Shown: piece after piece, positions 45,820 through 54,996 of the stretch
Layout of the letters: each line of letters opens with the position of its first letter
How positions within the stretch are numbered: the stretch's first letter is position 1
NCBI GenBank assembly: GCA_963802575.1
Contig: CAWDJF010000006.1
Span: 124,001-188,000 of the forward strand
Direction: 5' to 3'
Length of the DNA: 64,000 nucleotides
DNA from: DATFTE01 sp963802575
GTDB taxonomy: Bacteria; Acidobacteriota; Terriglobia; Terriglobales; Acidobacteriaceae
The notes under the pieces: model-generated
What the model saw: only the letters and a program-made list of their open reading frames with translations
The model's database searches: none
What the model was told of the DNA's origin: nothing
Position numbers and translations under genes: made by a program

Positions 45820-46284
45820 CAAGCTCTTAGCTTTTAGCCTTTAGCTCTTGGCTTGAAAAACTTCGGTTGAAGGCGGCTTCCTCAGTTTCCCCGATAACGA
45901 CGAGAGCATTCGCATCACTTCATTTAGATTCGTGCTTAAGGCTGCATATTCGTCTTCCTGTAAGAACTTAAGATCGCGAGCAAGTAGGAAGTGATACGAA
46001 AGCTCAGACCCAGATCCCATTGCGATTTGGACAAACCTCGCCATCTCTCCGTCTGACCTTCTACCACACCCTTCGGCCAAGTTCGCTCCAATCGAAGAAC
46101 ACGAGCGTCGCAGTTGGCTGGTGAGCCCGAAGCGCTCATCTCCTGGAAAGTGGCGAGTGGCCACATAAACAGCGAGCGTGAGTCGATGTGCCTTCTGCCA
46201 CACCATTAAGTCTTGGTAGTTTCTCAAGGAACCTCCGAACGAGCTCCAAGCTAAAAGCCAAGAGCTAAGAGCTAAAAGCTTTTC
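45820..46284. mobile_element. Putative repeat-bounded unit carrying a four-helix-bundle gene
   Basis: The left arm 45820-45855 reads CAAGCTCTTAGCTTTTAGCC then TTTAGCTCTTGGCTTG; the right arm 46241-46284 carries its imperfect complement AAGCTAAAAGCCAAGAGCTA then AGAGCTAAAAGCTTTT. The last codons and stop of the bounded gene fall in the left arm, and the stop of dprA falls in the right arm. No transposase is present. The unit interrupts the usual dprA-topA neighbourhood. Mobility is inferred, not shown. Confidence 0.6.
45841..46227 (-). CDS. Four-helix-bundle protein (23S rRNA intervening-sequence protein family)
   Basis: A 128-residue protein of the four-helix-bundle/S23 family. Hallmarks: NYQDLMVWQKAHRLTLAVY at the N-terminus, LTSQLRRSCSSIGANLAEG in helix 2, and helices 3-4 with MARFVQIAMGSGSELSYHFL and EVMRMLSSLSGKL. 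Members were first seen inside 23S rRNA intervening sequences, and relatives (Avd) serve diversity-generating retroelements; the general function is unknown. No reverse transcriptase or rRNA is near. It lies between dprA and topA and is flanked by word-repeat arms, the left one forming its FQAKS end and stop. Confidence 0.9.
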   Translation of the reverse strand: MRNYQDLMVWQKAHRLTLAVYVATRHFPGDERFGLTSQLRRSCSSIGANLAEGCGRRSDGEMARFVQIAMGSGSELSYHFLLARDLKFLQEDEYAALSTNLNEVMRMLSSLSGKLRKPPSTEVFQAKS

Positions 46285-47441
46285 ACAAAATTCTTCCCCG
46301 GCAGCTGTTTCACTTTCCCGGCCAGTTCCAGTTCGAACAAGGCCGCGAAGATTTCTGACGACGAGAGCGTCGGCTCCAGGCGTTCAACAATCTCATCAAT
46401 GTGGGTGGATTCGTCCGCTTTGAGGATTGCGAAAATCTTCTTTTCGTGCGGCGCCAGTTCTGGTTCCTGGAAAAGAGATGCGGTCTGCCCGGCAGAAGAT
46501 TCATCGCCGCCCTTGGGTTCGAGCGCCAGCCGAAGATCGGTAGGCAGCTCCTCCCATACGTCTTCCCAGGTCGCCACCAGCTTAGCTCCCTGCTTTATCA
46601 AGGTGTTGGGACCCCACGCGTTCTTGGTGGTGACGTTGCCCGGAACCGCGAAAACTTCGCGATTTTGCTCAAGCGCGCAGCGCGAGGTAATCCGCGTTCC
46701 ACTATATTCGGCCGCCTCAACGACGAGGACGCCGATCGAGATACCGCTGATGATCCGGTTACGAATCGGGAAATTCTGCGGGGCGGGGAACGTGCTCATG
46801 GGGAACTCGGAGATCAGCGCTCCGCCCAGAGCCAGAATGTTTTCCGCCAGACGCGAATTCTCTTTGGGATAGATCTGGTCAACTCCAGTGCCAAAGACGG
46901 CGACTGTCTTCCCTTTGCCGGCGATGGCCCCGCGGTGCCCCGCGGTATCCACGCCACGGGCGAGGCCGCTGAAGATCACCAATCCGCGCGCCGCCAGGTC
47001 ACAGGCCAGACGTTCGGCCATGCCGGTGCCGTAGGGAGTGGGATGGCGGGTACCAACCAGGGCGATTCCCGGCTGCGCAATGACGCTTACAATGCCGCGC
47101 ACATAGAGGACCAGCGGAGGATCGTAAATCTGTTTTAGTTGCGACGGATAAGCCAAGTCATCGAGTGAGATCACATTGACCTGTGCGCCTGAGGCTTTAG
47201 CGATTTCGTCGTTCGCCAGTTCGAGCGACCGTCCCGTACCCAGTGATTGCGCGGAAACAGTCTGAATTCCGGTTGCTTCGAGTTCGGTCAAGGAGGCGTG
47301 GAAGAGGGCTTCGACTCCTCCGAAATACTCGACCAAGCGGCGGGCACGGCCTGCGCCGAGTCCCGGAGTCAGGGCAAGGGCCAGCCATTCCAAAGCATGT
47401 CCCGAGCCCGTTTCAAGCGATGTCGCTATCGTCTGCGCCAC
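46272..47441 (-). CDS. dprA: DNA-processing protein DprA
   Basis: A 389-residue protein that loads RecA onto incoming single-stranded DNA during transformation. An N-terminal helix-hairpin region (LALALTPGLGAGRARRLVEY) precedes the Rossmann DprA core with VGTRHPTPYG, FSGLARGVDTAGHRGA, VFGTGVDQIYPKEN and IRNRIISGIS. A C-terminal winged helix (about 330-389, HIDEIVERLEPTLSSSEIFA) completes the standard form. The stop codon at 46272 lies inside a word-repeat arm, so the final residues NFVKSF may be altered by that insertion. Divergent from mqnA. Other competence genes are not in the window. Confidence 0.96.
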   Translation of the reverse strand: MAQTIATSLETGSGHALEWLALALTPGLGAGRARRLVEYFGGVEALFHASLTELEATGIQTVSAQSLGTGRSLELANDEIAKASGAQVNVISLDDLAYPSQLKQIYDPPLVLYVRGIVSVIAQPGIALVGTRHPTPYGTGMAERLACDLAARGLVIFSGLARGVDTAGHRGAIAGKGKTVAVFGTGVDQIYPKENSRLAENILALGGALISEFPMSTFPAPQNFPIRNRIISGISIGVLVVEAAEYSGTRITSRCALEQNREVFAVPGNVTTKNAWGPNTLIKQGAKLVATWEDVWEELPTDLRLALEPKGGDESSAGQTASLFQEPELAPHEKKIFAILKADESTHIDEIVERLEPTLSSSEIFAALFELELAGKVKQLPGKNFVKSF

Positions 47442-47538
47442 AAAACCTCCAAGAAATGCCTAACCGCGGACTGTGGCAGGCGGGCAAAACCGTGTCAAGG
47501 GAAGGCGACACATAGCTTTGTTAGAATCGAACAACAGC

Positions 47539-48375
47539 ATGCGACGTCTTCGGATTTCCGCGATTTCCTACCTGAACACCGCGCCCCTGATGTGGGACTT
47601 TGAGCACGGCGATGTCGGGCGCGATTTTGAGATTTCCTACACCCTGCCGTCCCAATGCGCCGAGGCTTTGCGCACGGAGACGGCGGATATCGGCATCATT
47701 CCGGCTGCGGCGTACACCAGCGTTCCCGATTTGGCGATTCTTCCGGGAGTGGCCATTGCTTCCCGCCGTCCGGTGCGATCGATTCTGCTGGTCAGCAAGC
47801 TGCCGATCGAGAAGATCAAGACCATTGCCCTCGATACTTCGTCAATGACATCGGTGGCCTTGACCAAGATACTGTTCGCGCGCTGGTGGGGCGGAGAGCG
47901 ACAGTTCACGCCGATGGCGCCTGCAATCGACACCATGCTGGAGACGCATGATGCTGGCCTGGTGATTGGCGACCCCGCCCTCAAGATCGACCGGTCACGA
48001 TACGTGACTTACGATCTGGCGGAGGAGTGGATTCGCTTCACCGGGAAGCCGTTTGTGTTTGCATTCTGGGCGTCGCGGCAGGCGGCGATGAAAGATGCGG
48101 GCGCATCCCTCGATCTCGCGGCGATCTTCCAGAGATCCCGCGATCATGGCCTGCTTCCCTCGAATGTCGAGCTCATCGCTAAAGAATGGGGGCCGCGATT
48201 GGGCCTCAGCGAAGCTTCGGTAAAAAGCTATCTCATCGAGAACATTTACTATTCCCTCGACTCCGCCTGCCTTGAGGGAATGCAGCTCTTTTACCATTAC
48301 GGGGTAGAGTGCGGCGCGCTGCCTGCGGCTCCCGCTTTGCGCTTCACCCATGCAGCCAGGGCTGTCGCGACGTAG
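47539..48375 (+). CDS. mqnA: Chorismate dehydratase, futalosine menaquinone pathway
   Basis: Makes 3-[(1-carboxyvinyl)oxy]benzoate from chorismate, the first committed step of the futalosine route to menaquinone. A 278-residue periplasmic-binding-protein-like fold, without signal peptide. Family marks: ISAISYLNTAPLMWDFEH, CAEALRTETADIGIIPAAAY, ALDTSSMTSVALTKILFARW and VIGDPALK. ATG 47539 (MRRLRISAISYL) matches the family N-terminus better than the longer frame. mqnC and mqnD follow on the same strand at 49114 and 55749. Confidence 0.95.
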   Translation: MRRLRISAISYLNTAPLMWDFEHGDVGRDFEISYTLPSQCAEALRTETADIGIIPAAAYTSVPDLAILPGVAIASRRPVRSILLVSKLPIEKIKTIALDTSSMTSVALTKILFARWWGGERQFTPMAPAIDTMLETHDAGLVIGDPALKIDRSRYVTYDLAEEWIRFTGKPFVFAFWASRQAAMKDAGASLDLAAIFQRSRDHGLLPSNVELIAKEWGPRLGLSEASVKSYLIENIYYSLDSACLEGMQLFYHYGVECGALPAAPALRFTHAARAVAT

Positions 48376-48431
48376 AAAAATTCTTTACTGGTGCCACCTC
48401 GATCGGAAAGTGAGTCTCTAAAGCCACCACC

Positions 48432-49049
48432 ATGTGGATACCGGTACGTCTGATTGCAGCGACTTCCCTGTCGAAACGGCTTCATCACCTCGGAGGCCCG
48501 GGGCTGATTGCGCTGGGGATTGCTGACAATTCGTTGATCCCGATGCCGGGCAGCGTGGATGTGTTGACGGTCTGGTTATCGGCCCACAACCGCAGCCTGT
48601 GGTTCTACTACGCAGGAATGGCTACTGTGGGCGCCGTGCTGGGTGGCTACATCACTTATCGCCTGGCGCAAAAGGGTGGCAAGGGAGCCTTGGAGAGGCG
48701 AGTCGGGAAACGACGAATCGGGAAAGTTTACAAGCGTTTTGAGCGGTGGGGATTTTGGGCCGTCGCGGTCCCCGCCATTTTGCCGCCGCCGTTTCCCATT
48801 GTGCCCTTCTTGCTGGCAGCGGGCGCGATGCAATATTCGAGAAAGAAATTTCTGGGCGCACTGGCGCTGGGGCGCGGCATTCGTTTCACCATACTGGCGG
48901 GACTGGGAGTCCTCTACGGGACCGCAATCACCCGGTTCTTCTCGAAGTATTACAAGCCGGCGCTGTTCATCTTGATTGCTCTATCGGTCATAGGCGGGAT
49001 CATTGCCTTGTCGCAGTACCTGCGCTACCGCGCCTTGGCTAGGGCATGA
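48432..49049 (+). CDS. VTT/SNARE-associated-domain membrane protein
   Basis: A 205-residue polytopic protein of the wider DedA/VTT group. Features: HLGGPGLIALGIADNSLIPM near the N-terminus, VGAVLGGYITYRLAQKGGKG, a central FERWGFWAVAVPAILPPPFP with the proline-rich re-entrant segment, and a C-terminal helix ALFILIALSVIGGIIALSQY. It lies between mqnA and mqnC on the same strand, 56 and 64 bases from them. A lipid or quinone-related membrane role is possible but not shown. Confidence 0.88.
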   Translation: MWIPVRLIAATSLSKRLHHLGGPGLIALGIADNSLIPMPGSVDVLTVWLSAHNRSLWFYYAGMATVGAVLGGYITYRLAQKGGKGALERRVGKRRIGKVYKRFERWGFWAVAVPAILPPPFPIVPFLLAAGAMQYSRKKFLGALALGRGIRFTILAGLGVLYGTAITRFFSKYYKPALFILIALSVIGGIIALSQYLRYRALARA

Positions 49050-49113
49050 CTAGCCCGGTTTGGAGCATCCCAGGTCTGTCCTTTAGAATTATCACTGGCC
49101 GTTGTGGCAGCCT

Positions 49114-50160
49114 ATGTCCCTGACCAAACAGCAAGCTCTCGATCTCTACCGATCTGACGATTTGATCGGCATTGGCATGGAAGCCGATGCGGTGCGGCGG
49201 AAGTTGCATCCAGAAGGTGTGGTCACTTACATCATTGACCGAAATATTAACTACACCAACTTCTGCACCGAATACTGCACCTTTTGCGCGTTTTACCGTC
49301 CGTTGAAGGGACCGGCTGCGAAAGAGGGCTACATCCTCGAATTCGAGACCATCTACGATAAGATTCGCGAGACGGTGGAGCTGGGCGGGACGGGTGTGTT
49401 GATGCAGGGTGGCTTACATCCTGATCTTAAAATCGATTGGCACGAGCAGATGTTGCAAGGCATCCGGCAGCGCTTTCCGAGGGTTCATCTGCATTGCTAT
49501 TCGGCGTCGGAGATTATTGCGATCGCCGAATACAGCGAGCTTTCGATCCGCGATACCATTGCGCGCCTGCGCGACGCCGGGCTCGATTCGATCCCGGGCG
49601 GTGGAGCGGAAATTCTGGATGACGAAGTCCGGTATAAGATCGCGCGCCTGAAGTGCCTGACCGAAGATTGGCTGAACGTGCATCGCACGGCCCACCAGCT
49701 AGGTATGCGAACCACTGCGACCATGATGTTCGGCGTGGGCGAGAATTACGAAAACCGCATCAATCACTTCCAAAAGCTCTATGAGTTGCAGGAAGAGACG
49801 GGCGGGTTCACGGCGTTTATCCCATGGAGTTTTCAGCCAGCCAACACGGCGCTCGGCGGGCGTCATTGGGATGAGGCGACCGCCGTTGAATATCTGAAGA
49901 CACTCGCAATTGCGCGGCTCTATCTTTCCAATTTCCTCAACGTGCAATCGAGCTGGGTCACGCAGGGATTGAAGGTCTGCCAGATGGGTCTGCGCTTCGG
50001 CGGAAACGACGTGGGCTCGGTGATGCTGGAAGAGAATGTAGTACGAGCCGCGGGCGTGACCAACTGCACGACCGAAGAAGAGTTGCGCAGGATTATTCGT
50101 GATGCGGGGTTCCGGCCGGCGCAGAGGGATACGCTGTACCGGCAATATTTCTTGAACTAG
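49114..50160 (+). CDS. mqnC: Cyclic dehypoxanthinyl futalosine synthase
   Basis: A radical SAM enzyme that closes the dehypoxanthine futalosine ring in menaquinone synthesis. 348 residues. The iron-sulfur motif is CTEYCTFCAF (CxxxCxxC). Others: RNINYTNF before it, GGTGVLMQGGLHPDLKIDWH, ARLRDAGLDSIPGGGAEIL, TATMMFGVGE and FIPWSFQPANTALGG. These distinguish MqnC from MqnE. ATG 49114 (MSLTKQQAL) was preferred over TTG 49102. It follows the VTT gene in the mqnA cluster. Confidence 0.95.
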   Translation: MSLTKQQALDLYRSDDLIGIGMEADAVRRKLHPEGVVTYIIDRNINYTNFCTEYCTFCAFYRPLKGPAAKEGYILEFETIYDKIRETVELGGTGVLMQGGLHPDLKIDWHEQMLQGIRQRFPRVHLHCYSASEIIAIAEYSELSIRDTIARLRDAGLDSIPGGGAEILDDEVRYKIARLKCLTEDWLNVHRTAHQLGMRTTATMMFGVGENYENRINHFQKLYELQEETGGFTAFIPWSFQPANTALGGRHWDEATAVEYLKTLAIARLYLSNFLNVQSSWVTQGLKVCQMGLRFGGNDVGSVMLEENVVRAAGVTNCTTEEELRRIIRDAGFRPAQRDTLYRQYFLN

Positions 50161-50257
50161 CCGCACCAGCCGTACATCTTGAATGAATCGTCCATTTGCC
50201 TGGCGCGGTAGAATAACTCTGTCGCCATCCCCTGCCGACTTAATTTCGCCCACCATC

Positions 50258-51910
50258 ATGAAAATCTGGCCGCTCATCCTACTTCTCGCGTCATTTCCCG
50301 CGCTCGCGCAATCCCCGGCGAACCGCGAATCGCAAGACTGCACATTCGAGGGCCGTGTGGTGCGGGATCCGGGCGATATTCCCGTCAGGAAGGCTACCGT
50401 TCAAATTCTGTCTGACAAGTCAATGGCTGAAGGCAAGGAATACAGTGCAATCACCGACGCTGAAGGCCATTTTCGGATCGAGGCGATTCCATCAGGCCGC
50501 TATCGCGCTTTTGTCGAGCGCTCAGGTTTCGTCGAAATAAACAGGCAACACCAGCGCTCGGCAGGAACGGCGCTCACATTCGAGCCCGGCAAAGACATTT
50601 CAGATGTCGTTCTGCACATGCTTCCTGCCGCCGTGGTTGTGGGAAAAGTTCTCGATGAAGACGGAGATCCCATGCCGCGCATCGACGTGTCGGTTTTGAG
50701 GTATGCCTACCAACTTGGTCAGCGGCACCTGGAAGTCGCCGCGGCGGGAACAACCGACGACCTGGGAGAGTACCGCATCCCCGATCTCTTACCAGGCCGG
50801 TACATGATAGCGGCGAATCCGACCCCTGATCTTTCAAGCACACCCGAGCCGAAGGCAAAGCCGGGCACGCCGCCGAAACAAGAAATGGCATATGTACCCG
50901 CGTTTTATCCCGGCACTGTAGATCGCAACCAGGCTGTCTATCTTGGCCTTCGCGCTGGCGAGGAGACCTCGGTAAATTTCAATTTGTCTCGCGCTCCTAC
51001 GTTCCACGTGCGGGGCAGCATTGCTGGGGCTCAAAACGTAGACCTGGTGGTTCACCCGAACGGCCAACAGATGGAATTCACAGCAGCACAAACGGATAAA
51101 GACGGAAAGTTCGACATTGCGCACATTCCGGCGGGATCGTATACGTTGTTCGTTGTCCGTGAAGAACATGAGTCTTCCCTGCTCGCACAGCAGGCACTCG
51201 AGGTTACCAACGGTGACATCGACGGCGTGCGGATAGTTGCTCTCGAAGGGAGCCGGGTACGAGGATCCGTAAAAGTCGAAGGGGTTCATGCGATCGACCC
51301 GTCCACGCTGCTGATTCTCCTGCAGCCCTCCAACATTGAGAAGGGAGGCAGTTTCATCGGAGATCTGGCAGCCGCACAGACCCTTGCCCCTGTCAAAGCC
51401 GACGGCACCTTCGACTTTAAAAGGGTTCCCGCGGGAAGCTATTCGGTGCTCGTAGAAGGCGCCACACGCTTGCCGGACTACTATTTGAAATCAGCGAAAC
51501 TCGGGAGCACGGAGGTCGTCAACTCTGGCCTGACTCTCGGCGGAGGCGGAACCTATGCGCTGGAGATCCTCATCGGTGCTGGGGCCGCCACAATTGCCGG
51601 CGAGATCGCTGACTCGGACGGCCATCCCGTCGCGGACGCAAACGTCATTGCAGTCCCAACGGGCGAACATGCCAGCCGCTTCGACCTTTACCAGAAAACC
51701 CTGACGGACCAGCACGGCCATTTCATTTTCGTAGGACTCACTCCCGGAGACTACAGGCTCTTCGCGTTCGAAAGCCTCGAAGAAGGCGTCTACTTCGATC
51801 CGGCATTCCTCAAACCTTATGAAGGCTCGAGCGAAAACGTCCGCCTTGAGGAAAATGGCCGGAAGACCTTGCAGATGAAGGTGATTTCGGCGCCCGCGCA
51901 GGAACCGTGA
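50258..51910 (+). CDS. Secreted protein with multiple carboxypeptidase-regulatory-like domains
   Basis: A 550-residue exported protein. ATG 50258 begins a signal peptide (MKIWPLILLLASFPALAQSP); the longer frame would hide it. It carries four or more transthyretin/carboxypeptidase-regulatory-like beta domains, with recurrent PAGSYTLFV, DLGEYRIPDLLPGRYMIAAN and HFIFVGLTPGDYRLFAFE blocks. Acidobacterial genomes hold many such proteins, either alone or fused to TonB receptors. No enzyme site is present. Function: probably adhesion or scaffolding at the cell surface; this is inference. Confidence 0.88.
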   Translation: MKIWPLILLLASFPALAQSPANRESQDCTFEGRVVRDPGDIPVRKATVQILSDKSMAEGKEYSAITDAEGHFRIEAIPSGRYRAFVERSGFVEINRQHQRSAGTALTFEPGKDISDVVLHMLPAAVVVGKVLDEDGDPMPRIDVSVLRYAYQLGQRHLEVAAAGTTDDLGEYRIPDLLPGRYMIAANPTPDLSSTPEPKAKPGTPPKQEMAYVPAFYPGTVDRNQAVYLGLRAGEETSVNFNLSRAPTFHVRGSIAGAQNVDLVVHPNGQQMEFTAAQTDKDGKFDIAHIPAGSYTLFVVREEHESSLLAQQALEVTNGDIDGVRIVALEGSRVRGSVKVEGVHAIDPSTLLILLQPSNIEKGGSFIGDLAAAQTLAPVKADGTFDFKRVPAGSYSVLVEGATRLPDYYLKSAKLGSTEVVNSGLTLGGGGTYALEILIGAGAATIAGEIADSDGHPVADANVIAVPTGEHASRFDLYQKTLTDQHGHFIFVGLTPGDYRLFAFESLEEGVYFDPAFLKPYEGSSENVRLEENGRKTLQMKVISAPAQEP

Positions 51911-51979
51911 CGCGCGCTTCCCTTCAGTTACAATGACTGTTTGCACTGCCCGTTCTGACCGGTCCAGAGGAGAGCGCCG

Positions 51980-53602
51980 CTGAGTAGCCCGTTCATTCCG
52001 TCCTATGCCTTGTTTGCGGCTTCGCGCGGCTTGGGACAGTATCTCCGCCAGCATTTTCTCGACAAGACGTTCCAGGGGCTGTATCACGCGAATGCATTCG
52101 ATACTGCGCTGCTGATTCCCTACTTCATTGTTCTGATTCTGTTGGCCTCGTATGGCATGCACCGGTACGTACTGGTGTATCTCTACTACAAAAACAAGAA
52201 GAACCGGACGACCGAACCGGCCAAGCGTTTCGAAGAACTGCCGCGGGTCACGGTCCAGCTTCCGATTTTCAACGAGCAGTTCGTAGTTGAGCGGTTATTG
52301 GATGCGATCTGCCGGTTGCAGTATCCGCTCGATAAATTGGACATACAGGTCCTGGATGATTCGACCGACGAGACGGTTGCGGTCGCGCGCGGTCTGGTTG
52401 AGCACTACGCGGCCAAGGGATTTCCAATCACCTACCACCATCGGGAGAATCGTCAGGGATTTAAGGCTGGTGCATTACAGGAAGGGATGAAGACCTCGAG
52501 GGGCGAGTTCATCGCGATCTTTGACGCCGACTTTGTTCCCCCTGAAGACTTCCTGCTACGAACGATTCACCACTTCACCGATCCCAAAATCGGCATGGTG
52601 CAGACGCGATGGACGCACATCAACCGCAATTATTCTTTCCTCACCGAAGTCGAAGCCATCCTGCTGGACGGGCATTTTGTTCTCGAGCACTCGGGACGGG
52701 CGCGCAGCAATGTCTTCTTCAATTTCAACGGCACTGCGGGAATGTGGCGACGCGCTGCGATTGAGGAAGCTGGGGGCTGGCAGCACGACACGCTTACCGA
52801 AGACACCGACCTCTCCTATCGCGCGCAGTTGAAGGGGTGGAAGTTTATTTACTTGCAGGATGTTGAGTGTCCCGCGGAGTTGCCGGTCGAGATGACCGCG
52901 TTCAAGACGCAGCAGGCGCGCTGGGCGAAGGGGTTGGTCCAGACGGGAAAGAAGATCCTGCCGCGCGTGCTGAAAAGCGATCAGCCATTTCATGTCAAGC
53001 TTGAGGCGTGGTATCACCTGACGGCGAACATAAGCTATCCCTTAATGATTGTGCTTTCGGTGCTGTTGCTGCCGGCAATGATCATCCGCTTCTATCAGGG
53101 ATGGTTTCAGATGCTCTACATCGACTTGCCGCTGTTCATAGCGTCGACGTTTTCGATTTCCAGCTTTTATCTGGTTTCGCAGCGGGAACTGTTTCCCGGG
53201 AAGTGGTTTCGATCTCTGCTTTACTTACCTTTCCTGATGGCGCTGGGAATCGGGCTGACCGTCACCAATACGCGTGCGGTTCTGGAAGCCCTGGTGGGAA
53301 AACAGACGGCCTTTGCGCGGACCCCGAAATATAATGTGGAAACCCGGAAAGACAAAGTGGCCGCGAACAAATATCGCAGGCGATTGGGATGGGTGCCGTG
53401 GATCGAGTTGCTGATTGGCACCTACTTCGCGCTGACGGTTTATTACGCCATCGACAATGAGAACTTTCTGACCGTGCCATTCTTGCTTTTGTTTGTCGTG
53501 GGCTACTGGTATACGGGTCTGATGTCGTTGCTGCAGGGTAGATTCAGCGGGATCTCGCTAAGCACGGAAAATCACACCAAACCATTTCCGGTCGGAGTCT
53601 AA
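51980..53602 (+). CDS. Family 2 glycosyltransferase, cellulose synthase-like
   Basis: A processive inverting glycosyltransferase with transmembrane helices. Motifs: DDSTDETVAVARG (D), FDADFVPPEDF (DxD), TEDTDLSYR (TED) and QQARWAKG (QxxRW). Helices: one near the N-terminus (LLIPYFIVLILLASYGMH) and several after residue 320. The start is unclear. The first normal start is TTG 52010, without a ribosome site; the in-frame CTG 51980 has GAGGAG at 51967-51972, seven bases upstream, and gives MSSPFIPSYALFAAS. It would be a rare CTG start. The protein ends GISLSTENHTKPFPVGV. It lies two bases before the next gene and may share its transcript. Confidence 0.9.
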   Translation: MSSPFIPSYALFAASRGLGQYLRQHFLDKTFQGLYHANAFDTALLIPYFIVLILLASYGMHRYVLVYLYYKNKKNRTTEPAKRFEELPRVTVQLPIFNEQFVVERLLDAICRLQYPLDKLDIQVLDDSTDETVAVARGLVEHYAAKGFPITYHHRENRQGFKAGALQEGMKTSRGEFIAIFDADFVPPEDFLLRTIHHFTDPKIGMVQTRWTHINRNYSFLTEVEAILLDGHFVLEHSGRARSNVFFNFNGTAGMWRRAAIEEAGGWQHDTLTEDTDLSYRAQLKGWKFIYLQDVECPAELPVEMTAFKTQQARWAKGLVQTGKKILPRVLKSDQPFHVKLEAWYHLTANISYPLMIVLSVLLLPAMIIRFYQGWFQMLYIDLPLFIASTFSISSFYLVSQRELFPGKWFRSLLYLPFLMALGIGLTVTNTRAVLEALVGKQTAFARTPKYNVETRKDKVAANKYRRRLGWVPWIELLIGTYFALTVYYAIDNENFLTVPFLLLFVVGYWYTGLMSLLQGRFSGISLSTENHTKPFPVGV

Positions 53603-53604
53603 GC

Positions 53605-54946
53605 ATGCGCAAGCTCCTGGTCGTGCTGCTGTTGCTGCTCCCACAATTCGGTCTGGCTCTCGACCGTCAACCGAACGCCGACTATCGCGCGCGGCGCCAG
53701 GCGCTGGCCGCGAAGACGACCGGAGGAGTGGTGCTGCTCTTCGCTCCCGTGGAAGCCGATGGGCCCGATGACCTTTACGGCTTTCGCCAGGACGACGACT
53801 TTTATTATCTTTCGGGATGGAAGGAACCCGGCGCAGCCCTGGTAATCGCCGCTGCTGTGGCCGCGAGAGATCAGACGGCGGCGCGTCCTTATACCGAGAT
53901 TCTCTTTCTTCCTGCGCACAACGTCTCTCAGGAAAAATGGACCGGGACAAAGCTGGGTCCTGAGAATCCAGACGCTTCAAAGATCACCGGATTCGATCGC
54001 GTCGAAGTGCTGGACAACCTGCGGACGGAGCTAGTTCATTTGTTTCCGCAAGGCCGTGCGACCGTGTTCACCGACGTTCCCGCGCCTGGCGAGAATTCCG
54101 TCTCTTCCATTCCGTTGGACTGGCTGAAACGTGCGAACGCCTTCCCCTTGGCAGTTTCCTACCAGGATGTGCGCCCTTTGCTCGGCAACTTTAAGAACGT
54201 ACAAAGATTCCGGCGAGATCGAACTCATCCGCAAAGCCACGAATGCGTCGATTGCCGCACAGTTGGCGGCCATGCACGCGATGAAGCCGGGAATCACCGA
54301 GCGGGAAATCTCTGCGCTGCTGCAATACGAATGGGGCAAGCGCGGCTGTGAGCGCCCCTCGTATGCGCCGATCGTGGGATCAGGAATCAACTCGACGGTT
54401 CTGCACTATTCGGACGATGACGGGACCATCCAGTCTGGGGATGTGGTCGTCATCGACGCCGCGGGCGAATACTCCATGTACGCCTCAGACATCACGCGCA
54501 CTCTTCCCGCCACGGGCAAATTCACCGATCGACAGCGGGAGATCTACAACATCGTGCTGGGAGCACAACAGGCGGCCATCGCTGCGTTCCAGTCAGGCAA
54601 GTCGCGGTTGCGCCGCAACATGCAAGACTCGCTCTACGACGTCGCCTACAACTACATCAACTCGCACGGCAAGGATATGCACGGGCAGCCGCTGGGAAAA
54701 TACTTCATTCACGGCTTGTCGCACTATGTTGGATTAAATGTTCATGATGAGGGAGACTACGACGTCGCACTGGGGACGGGAACGGTCTTCACCATCGAAC
54801 CGGGAATTTATATTCCCGAGGAAAAGCTGGGAGTTCGCATCGAAGACATCCTTTATGTGGACACCAACGGGAAGCTGATCAATCTGACCGCCGCCCTTCC
54901 CCATACGGCCGACGAAGTCGAGCATGAGATGGCTTCCCATCCGTAA
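53605..54946 (+). CDS. Secreted Xaa-Pro aminopeptidase (M24B), frameshifted in this sequence
   Basis: Removes N-terminal residues next to proline. The first frame gives a signal peptide (MRKLLVVLLLLLPQFGLALD) and the creatinase-like N-terminal domain (DLYGFRQDDDFYYLSGWKEP). At about 54202 the frame must skip one base to continue as KDSGEIELIRKATNASIA, then the metal-binding domain: VVVIDAAGEYSMYASDITRT (two Asp), GLSHYVGLNVHDEG (His), FTIEPGIYI (Glu) and GVRIEDILYV (Glu). Repaired length is about 446 residues with all five metal ligands present. Starts two bases after the glycosyltransferase gene. Confidence 0.9.
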
Positions 54947-54996
54947 TGTGTCGTACGTCACCGCGCGCCGCGATTCATTTGGTATGCTAGAGCATC

